Below, piece by piece: positions 27,313 through 37,604 of a DNA stretch of 64,000 nt (positions are counted from its first letter, which is position 1; each line of letters begins with the position of its first letter). The DNA comes from Filimonas effusa (GTDB lineage: Bacteria; Bacteroidota; Bacteroidia; Chitinophagales; Chitinophagaceae): the NCBI RefSeq assembly GCF_004118675.1, contig NZ_SDHZ01000001.1, positions 2,604,001 through 2,668,000 of the forward strand, written 5' to 3'. The notes below the pieces were generated by a model. It saw only the letters and a program-made list of their open reading frames with translations. It ran no database searches and had not been told where the DNA came from. Both the position numbers and the translations under genes were made by a program.

Positions 27313-28029
27313 ATGATGCTACTACCTGTTATGCATGGGTATATTGACCGGCGTATCCTTGTTAATTTTACAACGGAGCCGGAAATTGTAAGTCACTTAT
27401 TGCCATCTATTTTCCGCCCAAAACTGTATAAGGACAGGGCAATCGTTGGCATCTGTCTTATACGTTTCAAGCATCTCAAGCCAAAAGGCTTTCCGGACTT
27501 CCTGGGTATATCTTCCGAAAATGGCGCGCACCGCATAGCAGTGGAATGGGAAGAAGGCGGCATGACAAAACAAGGCGTATATATCCCGCGCCGTGATACT
27601 GCACAAAGATTTAATGCGATAGCAGGCGGCAGGCTCTTTCCCGGCAAACATTATCTTGCAAAATTCAATGTAGCAGAAGGAAGCGGCAATTATCATATTG
27701 ATTTTACCAGTTCAGACAATACAAGTATATCGATAGACTGCCAGACAACAAACAACTTTCCTGTCAATTCAATTTTCGGAACACTGGAAAATGCTTCTGC
27801 CTTTTTTGAAACCGGATCGATTGGCTACTCTCCTAACGGCGAAAAACATGAAGGTCTCGAACTTCAAACGTATAAATGGCAGGTAAAATCGCTGGAAGTA
27901 TCCAAGGTTCACTCCAGCTTTTATGAAAATGAAACTATCTTCCCCAAAGGCAGCATACAATTCGATAACGCTCTTTTAATGACGCATATAGAGCACGAAT
28001 GGAAACAAGTGAAAGATAAAGCAGTTTAA
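27313..28029 (+). CDS. DUF2071-like protein
   Basis: The 238-residue protein has an N-terminal stretch with VMHGYIDRRILVNF and the family-like pattern IVGICLIRFKHLKPKGFPDF, followed by several strands with GVYIPRRDT and FETGSIGYSP. This resembles DUF2071, an acetoacetate-decarboxylase-like fold, but the match is by memory and moderate. The gene stands alone and is convergent with the acyltransferase gene. No clear terminator is seen in the 68-base gap. Confidence 0.6.
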   Translation: MMLLPVMHGYIDRRILVNFTTEPEIVSHLLPSIFRPKLYKDRAIVGICLIRFKHLKPKGFPDFLGISSENGAHRIAVEWEEGGMTKQGVYIPRRDTAQRFNAIAGGRLFPGKHYLAKFNVAEGSGNYHIDFTSSDNTSISIDCQTTNNFPVNSIFGTLENASAFFETGSIGYSPNGEKHEGLELQTYKWQVKSLEVSKVHSSFYENETIFPKGSIQFDNALLMTHIEHEWKQVKDKAV

Positions 28030-28097
28030 AGCGCTACCTGAAGCATTGAAAGTATTGGAGCATTACAGGGAAGAAAAGTTATGATCTCTTTACTGAA

Positions 28098-29147
28098 TCA
28101 GGACTTCAATACATCGCTTCCCGAACCCCGCCTTTTACTCACATATTTCTTCACGGGCTTTTCAATTAATTCATAGCTCAGTACCGCAATAGCGATAAGG
28201 AAGACTATATATACAAAAAAGCCAGTAACCTTACCCATCTTCTGAAACGAAAAGTATTTTACGAGCCTTTTCACCAGCAGAAAAACAGGCCACTGGTAAA
28301 TATAAATACCGAAGCTAACATCACCCAGGTACTGTAAAAAGCGAAAAGAGAAAAAGCGCTTAAACCAACCGTTATTCTTTGCAACCAATACTATGAAAGG
28401 CACAAAAAACAATGCCATCAATCCATTATGCACTATCAAAGGAATAAACTTCAGTCCCAGCAAGGTGGCAATAAAAACTACCAGTATCCATATATCATTT
28501 TTCTTACCTCCGGGATGACGTAAGAAATAAAGGCCTGCTATGTTACCAACAAGGAATTCGTTTAAATGGATAAGGGGGAAATAATAGATCAGATCATGGC
28601 CAGCCGAAGGAAATCCATGATAATAAGAAGAAGAGACAAACCAATTAGTGAGCACCTGGATCACCAGCCAGATAAAGCATACAACGAATGCGGGCCCTCT
28701 AGCATTTTTTCTCCTGGCATAAACGCTATTAAAAAGAAAAGGAAATAATAAGTAGAAAAAGAATTCAACAGAAATAGACCATCCGGGCCCGTTTAAAGTT
28801 AATGCGTACCCCGGCACCCAGCTCTGCAATGATAGCAGGCTAAGTACGACAGCCGCCGGCCGGACATTTCCCAACAACGAAATAGCAAGCAATAACCCGA
28901 TGATATAAACCGGGTATATGCGTGCAAACCGCTGCTTTATATAATACCCAAAATCAATATATTCTTTTCTTCCATAAGCGATCATCATAATAAAGCCTGA
29001 AAGAATATAGAAATAGCTTACCCCTACATTTGCTTTCTCAAAAACAAAGTCCAAGGACTTGAAATTAAAAATGGGAAGCCCGTAATGATATATAACAATT
29101 AAAATAGCTGCAACAAAGCGGGTAAAAGTGATTTGAGGAATTTTCAT
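28098..29147 (-). CDS. Acyltransferase 3 family membrane protein
   Basis: The 349-residue protein has about ten membrane segments. The N-terminal signature is complete: FTRFVAAILIVIYHYG with the catalytic-site histidine, then NVGVSYFYILSGFIM. Such enzymes (OafA/NodX type) O-acylate sugars of surface polysaccharides or other envelope molecules. No glycosyltransferase lies nearby, so the substrate is open. The gene is leftward, and its ATG at 29147 fits the family N terminus. Confidence 0.88.
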   Translation of the reverse strand: MKIPQITFTRFVAAILIVIYHYGLPIFNFKSLDFVFEKANVGVSYFYILSGFIMMIAYGRKEYIDFGYYIKQRFARIYPVYIIGLLLAISLLGNVRPAAVVLSLLSLQSWVPGYALTLNGPGWSISVEFFFYLLFPFLFNSVYARRKNARGPAFVVCFIWLVIQVLTNWFVSSSYYHGFPSAGHDLIYYFPLIHLNEFLVGNIAGLYFLRHPGGKKNDIWILVVFIATLLGLKFIPLIVHNGLMALFFVPFIVLVAKNNGWFKRFFSFRFLQYLGDVSFGIYIYQWPVFLLVKRLVKYFSFQKMGKVTGFFVYIVFLIAIAVLSYELIEKPVKKYVSKRRGSGSDVLKS

Positions 29148-29279
29148 CGCGATTCTTAAGGATTTAGCCTACTGCCTCAAATGAACTTTGACGACAACTA
29201 ATTCATGCAAAGAAAACAAACAAATTAATACAGGCAACTACAATATGCCGGTATGGAATGGAATTGCGGTCCATCCTCC

Positions 29280-30152
29280 TTATGTTGTATGATCTACAAT
29301 ATTCTTAATCACCTCGTCGAGCCTGAGAACCGATTCATCGAGGTTATCCAGTATTTCTTCCTCCACCTGAGATCCGGGGCTATGTCTTATCAAGTAAGCC
29401 AGTCCCATAATATTTACCAATGGCGCTCGTATCACATGCGATTGCAGGTAGGCTATTTCCCGCAACTTATCACCTTGTTGTTTTTTCATTGCCGTTTCCT
29501 CCTGGAGCTGCCTGTTAAGCAACCATTCTTTTTCCATTGTCTGTGCTATACTTCCCAATAAACGTCGTATGAGCACCACAACTACCAGGTTAAGAAATAA
29601 GTAGTTGGACACATAGATACCCCAGGTATAAAGTGAAAACCGGTAACCGGCAGCCAATTCAGGCCTGCAATAAAAGAATAAAGAAAAGAGCACACAGGCA
29701 ATTACATTCACTACCAGCCCGGCAAACGCCATCCTTCCTGTAAATAAAAGTGCCATAAATACACTAAGACTAAAAAGATAGAGTCCTGCCAGTCCGAGCG
29801 CATTCATAAATACAATCAGGGATATGCAAAAAACGACTATTATAACGGCAACCAGTACCTTGCGCAAATACAGGTTAATGCTGCGCTGAAGCGCTATACC
29901 ATATATTAATATCAATGATAGTACATCCAACAAAGCAACAGGCCAATAGCCATCCCTGACCTCAAAATACATGCTCGGTACCAGGGCAATAAAAGATACC
30001 GGAAGCACCCAAATGATAATCTGGACAAACAAATCGTTCTGCCAATAAAGAAATACGTGCTCATCACCTTCGAACCGTTCATACATCGCCTCGCGGATAA
30101 AAGAGCTGTAGCGGGCGATCGGTTTATTAAAGCGTTCTTTTAGTAGCATCAT
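29280..30152 (-). CDS. Membrane histidine-kinase-like protein without ATPase domain
   Basis: The 290-residue protein has an N-terminal region, about six hydrophobic helices between about 40 and 210, then a coiled-coil linker and a HisKA-like dimerisation/phosphoacceptor domain. The phosphoacceptor box reads YLQSHVIRAPLVNIMGL, close to the H-x-x-R-x-P-L box. The protein ends just after this domain (VDHTT), so the HATPase_c domain is missing, and no ATPase-coding frame follows to 29148. It may be a phosphotransfer protein acting with another kinase, or a truncated kinase. The start codon is ATG, with another ATG one codon later. Confidence 0.72.
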   Translation of the reverse strand: MMLLKERFNKPIARYSSFIREAMYERFEGDEHVFLYWQNDLFVQIIIWVLPVSFIALVPSMYFEVRDGYWPVALLDVLSLILIYGIALQRSINLYLRKVLVAVIIVVFCISLIVFMNALGLAGLYLFSLSVFMALLFTGRMAFAGLVVNVIACVLFSLFFYCRPELAAGYRFSLYTWGIYVSNYLFLNLVVVVLIRRLLGSIAQTMEKEWLLNRQLQEETAMKKQQGDKLREIAYLQSHVIRAPLVNIMGLAYLIRHSPGSQVEEEILDNLDESVLRLDEVIKNIVDHTT

Positions 30153-30383
30153 AGCTGCGGATCAGGTAAACGAATACGCAAACATATAAAATACAACAGC
30201 ATCTTAATTCCCTTAAACCAACCGATCATATTAAGATATTAATATATAACCAAGATTCTCCGGCGTTGTGCATAGATACCATCGCCACATGCTCCGCCGA
30301 ACGATCGCGGAGGGATGGACTCATAAATTAGCTGTCAACGCTTTTTTTACATAGTTTGCAGCTCCGTAGAATAAGTTTCCGTA

Positions 30384-30974
30384 TTGTCTCATCACCATGC
30401 ATATAACGAGAAAGAACTGCTTTCCCGCATAGCGGAAAATGACGAGCTGGCATTTGCTGCATTCATGATGCATCATACCGATAATCTTTATTCCTATATT
30501 CTCAAGATCACGAAATCTGATCACTGGGCTGAAGAGCTTGTACAGGATGTATGGTTGCAGGTATGGCAAGGCCGCAAGGACTTCAAAGCGCTAAGTCACC
30601 CGCTCGCTTATCTCTACCGCATAGCCCAGAACCGTTCTATTGACTGGATCCGGCGCAATAAACGCGAATTAAAGGCACAGTACCTTATACAACAGCAACT
30701 GGTGCCACATTCGGAAAACAGTTTCATCAGCAAAGAGAATTTTGAAACTACCCGCCGCCTGCTGGCGGCGGGTATAGAAGCCTTGCCTTTTCAGCGCCGG
30801 CGCATCTTTGAGCTCAAACAATCAGGTCTCAGTTACGATGAAATTGCGGCAACACTGAATATTTCAAAGAACACGGTGCGCAACCAGATGGTGAGTGCCC
30901 TACAGGCATTGCGTTACCTGCTGCAGCAGCACGGGGACAGCCTGATCTTATTTTTTTTCTACTTTTTTTTCTGA
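30384..30974 (+). CDS. ECF sigma factor (RpoE-like)
   Basis: The 196-residue protein has sigma region 2 (about 10-90: LAFAAFMMHHTDNLYSYILK, AEELVQDVWLQVW) and region 4 (about 130-185: LPFQRRRIFELKQSGLSYDEIA with ISKNTVRNQM). The hydrophobic end (LILFFFYFFF) is common in Bacteroidota ECF factors. The reading frame has no ATG before region 2; it opens after a stop at 30372, so TTG at 30384 is the best start. It lies 49 bases before the FecR-like anti-sigma gene and probably drives the SusC/SusD operon. It is divergent from the kinase-like gene. Confidence 0.88.
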   Translation: MSHHHAYNEKELLSRIAENDELAFAAFMMHHTDNLYSYILKITKSDHWAEELVQDVWLQVWQGRKDFKALSHPLAYLYRIAQNRSIDWIRRNKRELKAQYLIQQQLVPHSENSFISKENFETTRRLLAAGIEALPFQRRRIFELKQSGLSYDEIAATLNISKNTVRNQMVSALQALRYLLQQHGDSLILFFFYFFF

Positions 30975-31023
30975 CGCGATAGTCCTGACAGTTTTTTTCA
31001 TCGCTTATTATTAGGAACATATC

Positions 31024-32268
31024 ATGCAAACACGAAAAGAACATATAGAGGCGATTTGGAATAAGATGCTTTCCAACGAAGCAACCCCGGAAGAACTGGA
31101 CCGGCTTCTGAAGGAAATAGACTCCAGCGGAGATACGCCGGAGGAATGGCATTTTATTGCAGCAGGGTTTGCAAGTGAAAACGAGGACCAGCCTGGCTTT
31201 ACAGCAATGGATGCGGACCAGAAACAGCAGCTGTTGCAACAATGGCAGCGTGCTGCGGGCAGCGCTTCAACTACAGAAGCGAATAAGCCCCGTGCCATTA
31301 ACTGGCGCCGTTGGATGCAAGTGGCGGCTGTCATCGCCATTTTGACCACGAGCATAGTGCTGTTGCGGCAACAGCGCAGCAAAACAGCGTCGTCAGACCA
31401 AAGCCATATAGCGTCTGTACCGGCTATCAATCCTGGTAAAAACGGCGCAATTCTTACACTGGCCAATGGCCAGGAGCTCGTGCTAGATAGCGCGGGCAAC
31501 GGTGTGATAGCCACGGAGAACGGCGCCAATATCGTATTAGAAGATGGTTTCCTCGAATACAAGGCAACAGGCAATAGCAGCAGTACAACCGAATACAATA
31601 CGATGTACACCCCGCGCGGCAGGCAGTTTCGTATTACCCTGCCGGATGGTACACAGGTATGGTTAAACTCAGCCAGCACTATCCGCTTCCCAACCGCATT
31701 CAGCCCCAAAGAACGCCGCGTATCTATAAACGGAGAAGCCTACTTCGAGGTAGCTCCCAATGCCCATAGCCCATTCCTCATTGACATAGCCGGCAAAGCA
31801 GGCATAGAAGTGCTTGGCACCAGCTTTAATATCAACGCTTACGACAACGGCAAAGCCCTGCAGGCCACGCTGGTGGAAGGCAGTATCAGAATAGTCGCAG
31901 GTCAGGAGCGAGCCCAAAGCAGCCAGAAAGGAATAATAATAAAACCAGGCCAGCAAGCCGTTATCGGCAATGCGTCGAGCACATCCGGTGCATCAGGCAT
32001 CACCATTATAAACAATGCCGATATCGACAAAATTGTGGCCTGGAAAAACGGCTTATTCAACTTCCACGGCCTCGGCCTGGCAGAAGCTATGCAGCAACTG
32101 GAACGTTGGTACGATATAGAAGTAATATATGAGAATGGCATTCCCGAGATTCCGTTCGACGGAGAAATAAGCAGAAACGTAAGCCTCGAGAAATTGCTGA
32201 AAATGCTGGCGGATGCAGATCTCACCTTCAGAATAGAAAAAAACAGGAAATTGATTATTACGAAATAA
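31024..32268 (+). CDS. FecR-family anti-sigma factor
   Basis: The 414-residue protein has a short cytoplasmic N-terminal domain that would bind the sigma factor, one membrane helix near residues 95-112 (MQVAAVIAILTTSIVLL), and a periplasmic FecR domain with TPRGRQFRITLPDGTQVWLNS and VSINGEAYFEV. A C-terminal DUF4974-like domain (NFHGLGLAEAMQQLERWY) closes it. In Fec-type signalling the outer-membrane receptor's STN domain contacts this part, releasing the sigma factor. The SusC gene downstream has such an STN domain, which supports a working loop. Confidence 0.92.
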   Translation: MQTRKEHIEAIWNKMLSNEATPEELDRLLKEIDSSGDTPEEWHFIAAGFASENEDQPGFTAMDADQKQQLLQQWQRAAGSASTTEANKPRAINWRRWMQVAAVIAILTTSIVLLRQQRSKTASSDQSHIASVPAINPGKNGAILTLANGQELVLDSAGNGVIATENGANIVLEDGFLEYKATGNSSSTTEYNTMYTPRGRQFRITLPDGTQVWLNSASTIRFPTAFSPKERRVSINGEAYFEVAPNAHSPFLIDIAGKAGIEVLGTSFNINAYDNGKALQATLVEGSIRIVAGQERAQSSQKGIIIKPGQQAVIGNASSTSGASGITIINNADIDKIVAWKNGLFNFHGLGLAEAMQQLERWYDIEVIYENGIPEIPFDGEISRNVSLEKLLKMLADADLTFRIEKNRKLIITK

Positions 32269-32300
32269 ACAGGCAAAAGAACTGATCCGGCTATAAAAAA

Positions 32301-32326
32301 CCGGAAGCGATTGAGCCCGCTTCCGG
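32301..32326. terminator. GC-rich hairpin between FecR and SusC genes
   Basis: CCGGAAGCG at 32301-32309 pairs with CGCTTCCGG at 32318-32326 around an eight-base loop. No T-run follows. It could weaken read-through or protect the SusC message end; the role is inferred from position only. Confidence 0.45.
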
Positions 32327-32396
32327 CGAAAGATTCCGGTTCATGTAAAAGGGGTTACGCAACCACTTATTCAATCACCAAAACTGATCGCAAATT

Positions 32397-35300
32397 ATGC
32401 AAAAAACTGCATTCAGAAGCGATGCAGGCGGAGCTGTGTATACAGCCAAAGCCGCAAAGCACGCGCTTCTCACCAAAACTCTGTTAGTCATGAAACTAAC
32501 CGCTATTTTACTTACTGTTGCTTTTGTTCAGGCGTATGCTTCGGGGTCGGCTCAAACGGTTACCCTCTCCAAAAAGGAAGTATCGCTGAAAGACCTGTTC
32601 GCTATCGTTAAACAGCAAACAGGTTATGTAGCCTTCTACAGCAAGAACCTGCTTTCGGAAGGCAAACCAGTTTCCATTACGGCTACGGATATGCCGCTGG
32701 AACAGTTCCTTGCCCAGGCACTGAAAGGCCAGCCATTTTCGTTCCGGATAGAGGATAAAACCATTTCCCTATTCCGCCGGCCTGCCGCTTCATCCCAGGC
32801 CAATGCCGTCCTATACACCGATCTCATTGCAGCATTACCGGAGGAAGATATCACGCTGAAAGGGCGTATCACCGACACGGCCGGTCATGTACTCCCGGGT
32901 GTATCTGTCAATATCCGCGGCAAAGCCAAAACAGTAACAACCGATTCCAAAGGCCAGTTTACGCTTACCGCCACCCCGGGTGACATGCTCGTGATCACGT
33001 ATGTTGGCCACGAAACGCTCTACTACCAGGTTAACAAAGGTGTAAATACCCTTTCACTTAAAATGCTCCCGGTAATCGACAACCTATCCGATGTGGTCAT
33101 AGAGGTGAACACGGGTTACCAGATCCTTCAGAAAAGCAACTTCATAGGGTCGGCAGCAACGGTTAGCGGAAAAAGTCTTTACCTCAATGGTATCAATACA
33201 TTGGAACAGGCGCTGCAAGGCAAACTTGCGGGTGTTGTCATACAAAACACCAGTGGTTTAACAGGCGTTCGCCAGAGAACGACCGTACGCGGCGTATCTA
33301 CTCTCAGCGGCTCCGATGAACCGGTATGGGTGGTAGATGGCATTATCCAGCAGGATCCTCTTCCGTTTAAAGCACAGGAACTAAACACATCCGGTGGTAT
33401 TACCAGAGACAACTTCGATTATATCCGCAACTTCGTCGGCAATTCTATCAACTGGCTCAACCCTAACGATATAGAGGATATCACCGTACTCAAAGATGCT
33501 GCAGCCACCGCCATTTACGGCATCAAAGCCGCAAACGGCGTTATCGTCATTACTACCAAACGCGGCAAATCCGGCCCGGTAAACATCAGCTATAACACCT
33601 CGTTCAGCATGACCGATAAAGTGGATTATGAGAAACTGAACATGATGAGTTCAAAAGAACGCGTAGCCGTTTCCCGGGAAATCTATAACCGCGGTCTTAT
33701 TGCCGGCTCTGCCAATATCAATAACCAGATAGGTTATGCAGGCGCTTTGAACGAATATCTCTACCTTAAAACAATCAGTGCCGAAGAATTCAATTCCCGC
33801 GTAGCAGCCATGGAATCGGAAAACACCGATTGGTTTAATATTCTCTTCCGCAATCCATTCAGCACAAACCACACGCTGAGCATCTCCGGTGGCAGTAATA
33901 ATACCTCTTATTATACCTCTATCGGTTACAACAGTTCAACTGGTACAGCTATAGGCAACAACTCAAAAGGGTACACAGCCAACGTTTCCATCATGAGCCG
34001 TGTAAATAACAAACTCACCCTTTCGTCACGTTTGTCAGGCTCTTTCAAAAATACAGAAGGATTTTATCAGTTCGACCCCAACGACTATGCAACAAACATG
34101 AACCGCGTAGTACCTGCGTTCAACGCTGATGGCAGTCCTTTCTTTTACAGGGAATCAAACGGTTACCTGTACAACGCTGTCAACGAACGCGGCAATACCG
34201 GTAACAGCAATAAAGTGCTGACCGCAAATGCAGTACTGGAAGCTAACTATGAAATCATTCCCGGTTTAAGGCTGCAAACCCTGTTCAGCTATAACGCCAT
34301 TAGCACCAATGGTGAAACCTATGCAACCGAACAGTCGAAATATGTAGCATCTACTTTGCGTTATTCAGACTACGGCACGGTAAAATCGGTAGACCTCACC
34401 TATAAGAACAGCCGCCTTCCCATAGGAGGAGAACTCAATGAATTAACCTCCACCAGCAATGCATGGAACTGGCGCAACAGTATTTCCTATAGCAAAGTAT
34501 TTCGCGGAAAACATGCAATAGGGTTCATGTTTGGTCAGGAGTTGCAAAGCCAACGATACAACGGCTTTAACGTTACCAACTATGGTTATCTCAGAGACAG
34601 GGGTAAGTCGTTCGCAGTTTTACCTTCCGTTGTAACCTCTGCCAATACGCCCAATGATCTGCTTACTAAAATGACGCCGAAGATCACCGATAACCTCACC
34701 AACAATATGGGGCTTTACCTTACCGGTAACTATAGCTACGACAACCGTTACGTGTTTAATATGAGCGTGCGTACCGACCGGTCGAACCGCTTTGGCCAGC
34801 TCACCAATGAAAAATTCAACCCGGTATATGCGGGTGGGGCGCGCTGGAATATCTCCAATGAAAAATGGTTCGAAAAAAACAGCTGGCTTTCTATGCTAAG
34901 CGCCAGGGCATCAGTCGGCTACCAGCGGAATATCGCAGCTGGTGCAAGTCCTGACCTGATTGTAAAGATTTCCAGTAATGCCAATGGAGGCGTTGCCGTT
35001 GATCCTTATACCGGCGACAATCTCTTAAGCATCACCAAGCTGCCTTATACTGATCTGCGGTGGGAACAAAACCTCAGCGTCAACCTTGGTCTTGACCTCA
35101 GTCTGTTCAACAACAAAGTACAGGTAAGTGCCGAATACTATACCAAACGCGGTAAGGATATGATCACTACCCTGAATATTCCGATTGAATATGGTGTTAC
35201 CTCCATGCTTGTGAACGGTGGTTCTATGAATAACCAGGGATACGAGGTCACTGCCGCTTTTGTGCCGTTGCGAACCAAAAACTTCACCTGGTCGATGAGC

Positions 35301-36062
35301 GTCAACACCTCCAAAAATATCAATACCGTTAAAAAAGTAGGCGCCAACCAGCTTGTCACCTATCAAACAGCTATTGGAGGAAGCCTTTACAAAGAAGGCA
35401 ACCCTGTAAGCGGATTCTATGCTTTCCGGTTCGATGGCATTGACCCAACCAATGGCCAGCCGAAAATAGATCTTACCTATAAAGACGGTGCCGATGTAGC
35501 AAACGATCCAACTACTTATATGACCTATGCAGGTAAAGCCAATCCCGATTTCACCTCAGGCATAGGTATGAATTTACGTTACAAAACACTCACCCTTTCT
35601 ACCAGTTTCTATTTACAGTTAGGTGGCAAAAAATTCCTTGCCCCGTTGTACAAGCTTACACGTGATCTGCCAACAGAATACCAGAACCTTTCCCGTAACA
35701 TTCTCGACAGATGGACACCGGGAAATCCAACTGCTACCATGCCTGGCCTGCCAGATGCAGCAGTTCCCTATGTGGCATTGCCTAATGGGAAAACTTCCCT
35801 TAGCCCTTATGAAATGTACAACTACAGTACCGACAGGATCGTAAGCGCTTCCAGCCTGCGTTGTAACAACCTAAGCCTTAGCTATATGGTTGACAATAAA
35901 CTGGCCCGGCGTATTGGCTTCAAATCGATCAATATAGGAGCCGGCATTTCAAATGTATTCTCCGTCAATGCCGGCGGATTCCGTGGCATCGATCCTGAAG
36001 TTGCCACCGGCGGGCAGCCACGTACCAGGTCTTATACTTGTAACATTAACGTAAGTCTCTAA
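32397..36062 (+). CDS. SusC/RagA-family TonB-dependent transporter with STN domain
   Basis: The 1221-residue outer-membrane receptor has a signal sequence near 32-50, an STN domain at about 55-125 for signalling to FecR, a carboxypeptidase-regulatory-like domain at about 150-220 (DTAGHVLPGVSVNIRGK), and the plug (TLEQALQGKLAGVVIQN, PVWVVDGI, LKDAAATAIYGIKAANGVI). A 22-strand barrel ends in NVSL. SusC proteins import oligomers such as glycans or peptides with the SusD lipoprotein. The next gene is SusD-like, and metalloprotease and S9 peptidase genes follow, so peptides are the likely cargo. Length and domain order are typical. Confidence 0.93.
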   Translation: MQKTAFRSDAGGAVYTAKAAKHALLTKTLLVMKLTAILLTVAFVQAYASGSAQTVTLSKKEVSLKDLFAIVKQQTGYVAFYSKNLLSEGKPVSITATDMPLEQFLAQALKGQPFSFRIEDKTISLFRRPAASSQANAVLYTDLIAALPEEDITLKGRITDTAGHVLPGVSVNIRGKAKTVTTDSKGQFTLTATPGDMLVITYVGHETLYYQVNKGVNTLSLKMLPVIDNLSDVVIEVNTGYQILQKSNFIGSAATVSGKSLYLNGINTLEQALQGKLAGVVIQNTSGLTGVRQRTTVRGVSTLSGSDEPVWVVDGIIQQDPLPFKAQELNTSGGITRDNFDYIRNFVGNSINWLNPNDIEDITVLKDAAATAIYGIKAANGVIVITTKRGKSGPVNISYNTSFSMTDKVDYEKLNMMSSKERVAVSREIYNRGLIAGSANINNQIGYAGALNEYLYLKTISAEEFNSRVAAMESENTDWFNILFRNPFSTNHTLSISGGSNNTSYYTSIGYNSSTGTAIGNNSKGYTANVSIMSRVNNKLTLSSRLSGSFKNTEGFYQFDPNDYATNMNRVVPAFNADGSPFFYRESNGYLYNAVNERGNTGNSNKVLTANAVLEANYEIIPGLRLQTLFSYNAISTNGETYATEQSKYVASTLRYSDYGTVKSVDLTYKNSRLPIGGELNELTSTSNAWNWRNSISYSKVFRGKHAIGFMFGQELQSQRYNGFNVTNYGYLRDRGKSFAVLPSVVTSANTPNDLLTKMTPKITDNLTNNMGLYLTGNYSYDNRYVFNMSVRTDRSNRFGQLTNEKFNPVYAGGARWNISNEKWFEKNSWLSMLSARASVGYQRNIAAGASPDLIVKISSNANGGVAVDPYTGDNLLSITKLPYTDLRWEQNLSVNLGLDLSLFNNKVQVSAEYYTKRGKDMITTLNIPIEYGVTSMLVNGGSMNNQGYEVTAAFVPLRTKNFTWSMSVNTSKNINTVKKVGANQLVTYQTAIGGSLYKEGNPVSGFYAFRFDGIDPTNGQPKIDLTYKDGADVANDPTTYMTYAGKANPDFTSGIGMNLRYKTLTLSTSFYLQLGGKKFLAPLYKLTRDLPTEYQNLSRNILDRWTPGNPTATMPGLPDAAVPYVALPNGKTSLSPYEMYNYSTDRIVSASSLRCNNLSLSYMVDNKLARRIGFKSINIGAGISNVFSVNAGGFRGIDPEVATGGQPRTRSYTCNINVSL

Positions 36063-36073
36063 AGCAAGAAAGC

Positions 36074-37579
36074 ATGAAACGAATCACCCTATATAGTCTG
36101 ATACTTGTAAGCACACTGTTTGGCTCGTGTAAAAAATTCCTGGAAGAATACAGCCAGGATGAAATCAGGCCCGGTAACATTTCGGAACTATCTTCCCTCA
36201 TGTATGCCGACGCGTACCCCGCGGCTACAGCCATCGACAACTTCGATATCCTTACCGATGATGTACAATGCAACGGTCCTTCCCGTGGCACCGGCGGCAA
36301 CTTTGACCAAACCTATCTCACCGCCCTGCAAACAGGCGCGGCCATGTTTCGCTTCGATCCTACCATGTTCGACGCCAACAATATCATTCCCAACGGCGCC
36401 AATGTTTACCAGATATGTTATTCCAAGATAAAAGGATGTAATGTAGTATTGGATTACATCGACAAGATGTCCGGTACCGAACAGGAAAAAAATGCCGTCC
36501 GGGGTCAATGCCTGTTTTTACGGTCGTATTATTACCTGAAACTGGTAACAGCGTATGCGCAGCCTTATACCCGTTCTGACATCGATCCTGCCACTACTGC
36601 CGGCGTTCCGTTAGTACTGAGTTCAAAAGTAAAAGACGGTGGTATAACACGCGCCAGTATTAAAGCAGTATATGACCAGATAGAAAAAGACCTCCTGCAG
36701 GCTGCCGAATTACTAACCGCCAACTACACACCTGCAAATGCATTCCGTGTAGGTAATGTGGCTGCATGGACATTACTTTCCCGCATGTACCTGTACCGCG
36801 GTGGTGCCGATGATCTCACCAAAGCCATCGATTATGCCACCCTGGCCCTGGCACAAAATTCCAGCCTGGTTAAGTTAACAGGTTTTGTTAACGCCAATAA
36901 AACGGTCACGAACCTGGGGCTTTTCAATACATCCAATGCCGAGACTATATGGGTATTCGGCAGCAGAGAGTATTCGGAGCCATATTTCCCGGTTCCTACT
37001 AATGGGATCGTTCCTCCATATGCCGCCTCAACAAGTCTGCTGCAACTTTATTACAAAGGAGTCGATTCATTCAACTATGGTGACCTGCGTTATAAGGTTT
37101 ACTTCTCTACGCATGTTAATTCCACTCCTTACCGCGCTCAAAAATTTACGCCGGCAGCCGTGTATGGCGCAAGAGGATTAAGAGTTGCCGAGCTCTATCT
37201 GAACCGAGCCGAGGCGCTTATCAAGCGTGCGGCTCTTACCGGTAACAATACCGACCGCCAGCAGGCTTTAAACGACTTAAATACACTAAGAGAAAGCCGC
37301 TACGATAGCCGTAGCGCAACGTACAGTCCCGTATCCATTACCGATCCGGCCGAACTATATAAGTTCTGCCAGGACGAACGCCGCCGCGAATTATGCCTGG
37401 AGGAAGGACATCGCTGGGTTGACCTCAAACGCTGGGGCCTGCCCGTAACCCATGTATTCACAGGAACCGATGGTCAGCCTGTCACCAGCACAATAGCAGC
37501 AAACAGTAACCTGTATGCCCTGCCGCTGCCGTACACAGCCATCAACAGCAACTCAGAACTGGCTCAGAATCCCCGTTAA
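36074..37579 (+). CDS. SusD/RagB-family lipoprotein
   Basis: The 501-residue surface lipoprotein starts with a lipobox ending FGSC at C19. The helical TPR-like fold of SusD is recognisable from AVRGQCLFLRSYYYLKLV, the ARGLRVAELYLNRAEALIK helix and the C-terminal ERRRELCLEEGHRWVDLKRWG signature. It is the ligand-binding lid of the SusC barrel. It begins 11 bases after SusC, as usual. The ligand type is not readable; protease genes downstream suggest peptides. Confidence 0.92.
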   Translation: MKRITLYSLILVSTLFGSCKKFLEEYSQDEIRPGNISELSSLMYADAYPAATAIDNFDILTDDVQCNGPSRGTGGNFDQTYLTALQTGAAMFRFDPTMFDANNIIPNGANVYQICYSKIKGCNVVLDYIDKMSGTEQEKNAVRGQCLFLRSYYYLKLVTAYAQPYTRSDIDPATTAGVPLVLSSKVKDGGITRASIKAVYDQIEKDLLQAAELLTANYTPANAFRVGNVAAWTLLSRMYLYRGGADDLTKAIDYATLALAQNSSLVKLTGFVNANKTVTNLGLFNTSNAETIWVFGSREYSEPYFPVPTNGIVPPYAASTSLLQLYYKGVDSFNYGDLRYKVYFSTHVNSTPYRAQKFTPAAVYGARGLRVAELYLNRAEALIKRAALTGNNTDRQQALNDLNTLRESRYDSRSATYSPVSITDPAELYKFCQDERRRELCLEEGHRWVDLKRWGLPVTHVFTGTDGQPVTSTIAANSNLYALPLPYTAINSNSELAQNPR

Positions 37580-37604
37580 TTACATGCATTCTAAAAAAAT
37601 TACA

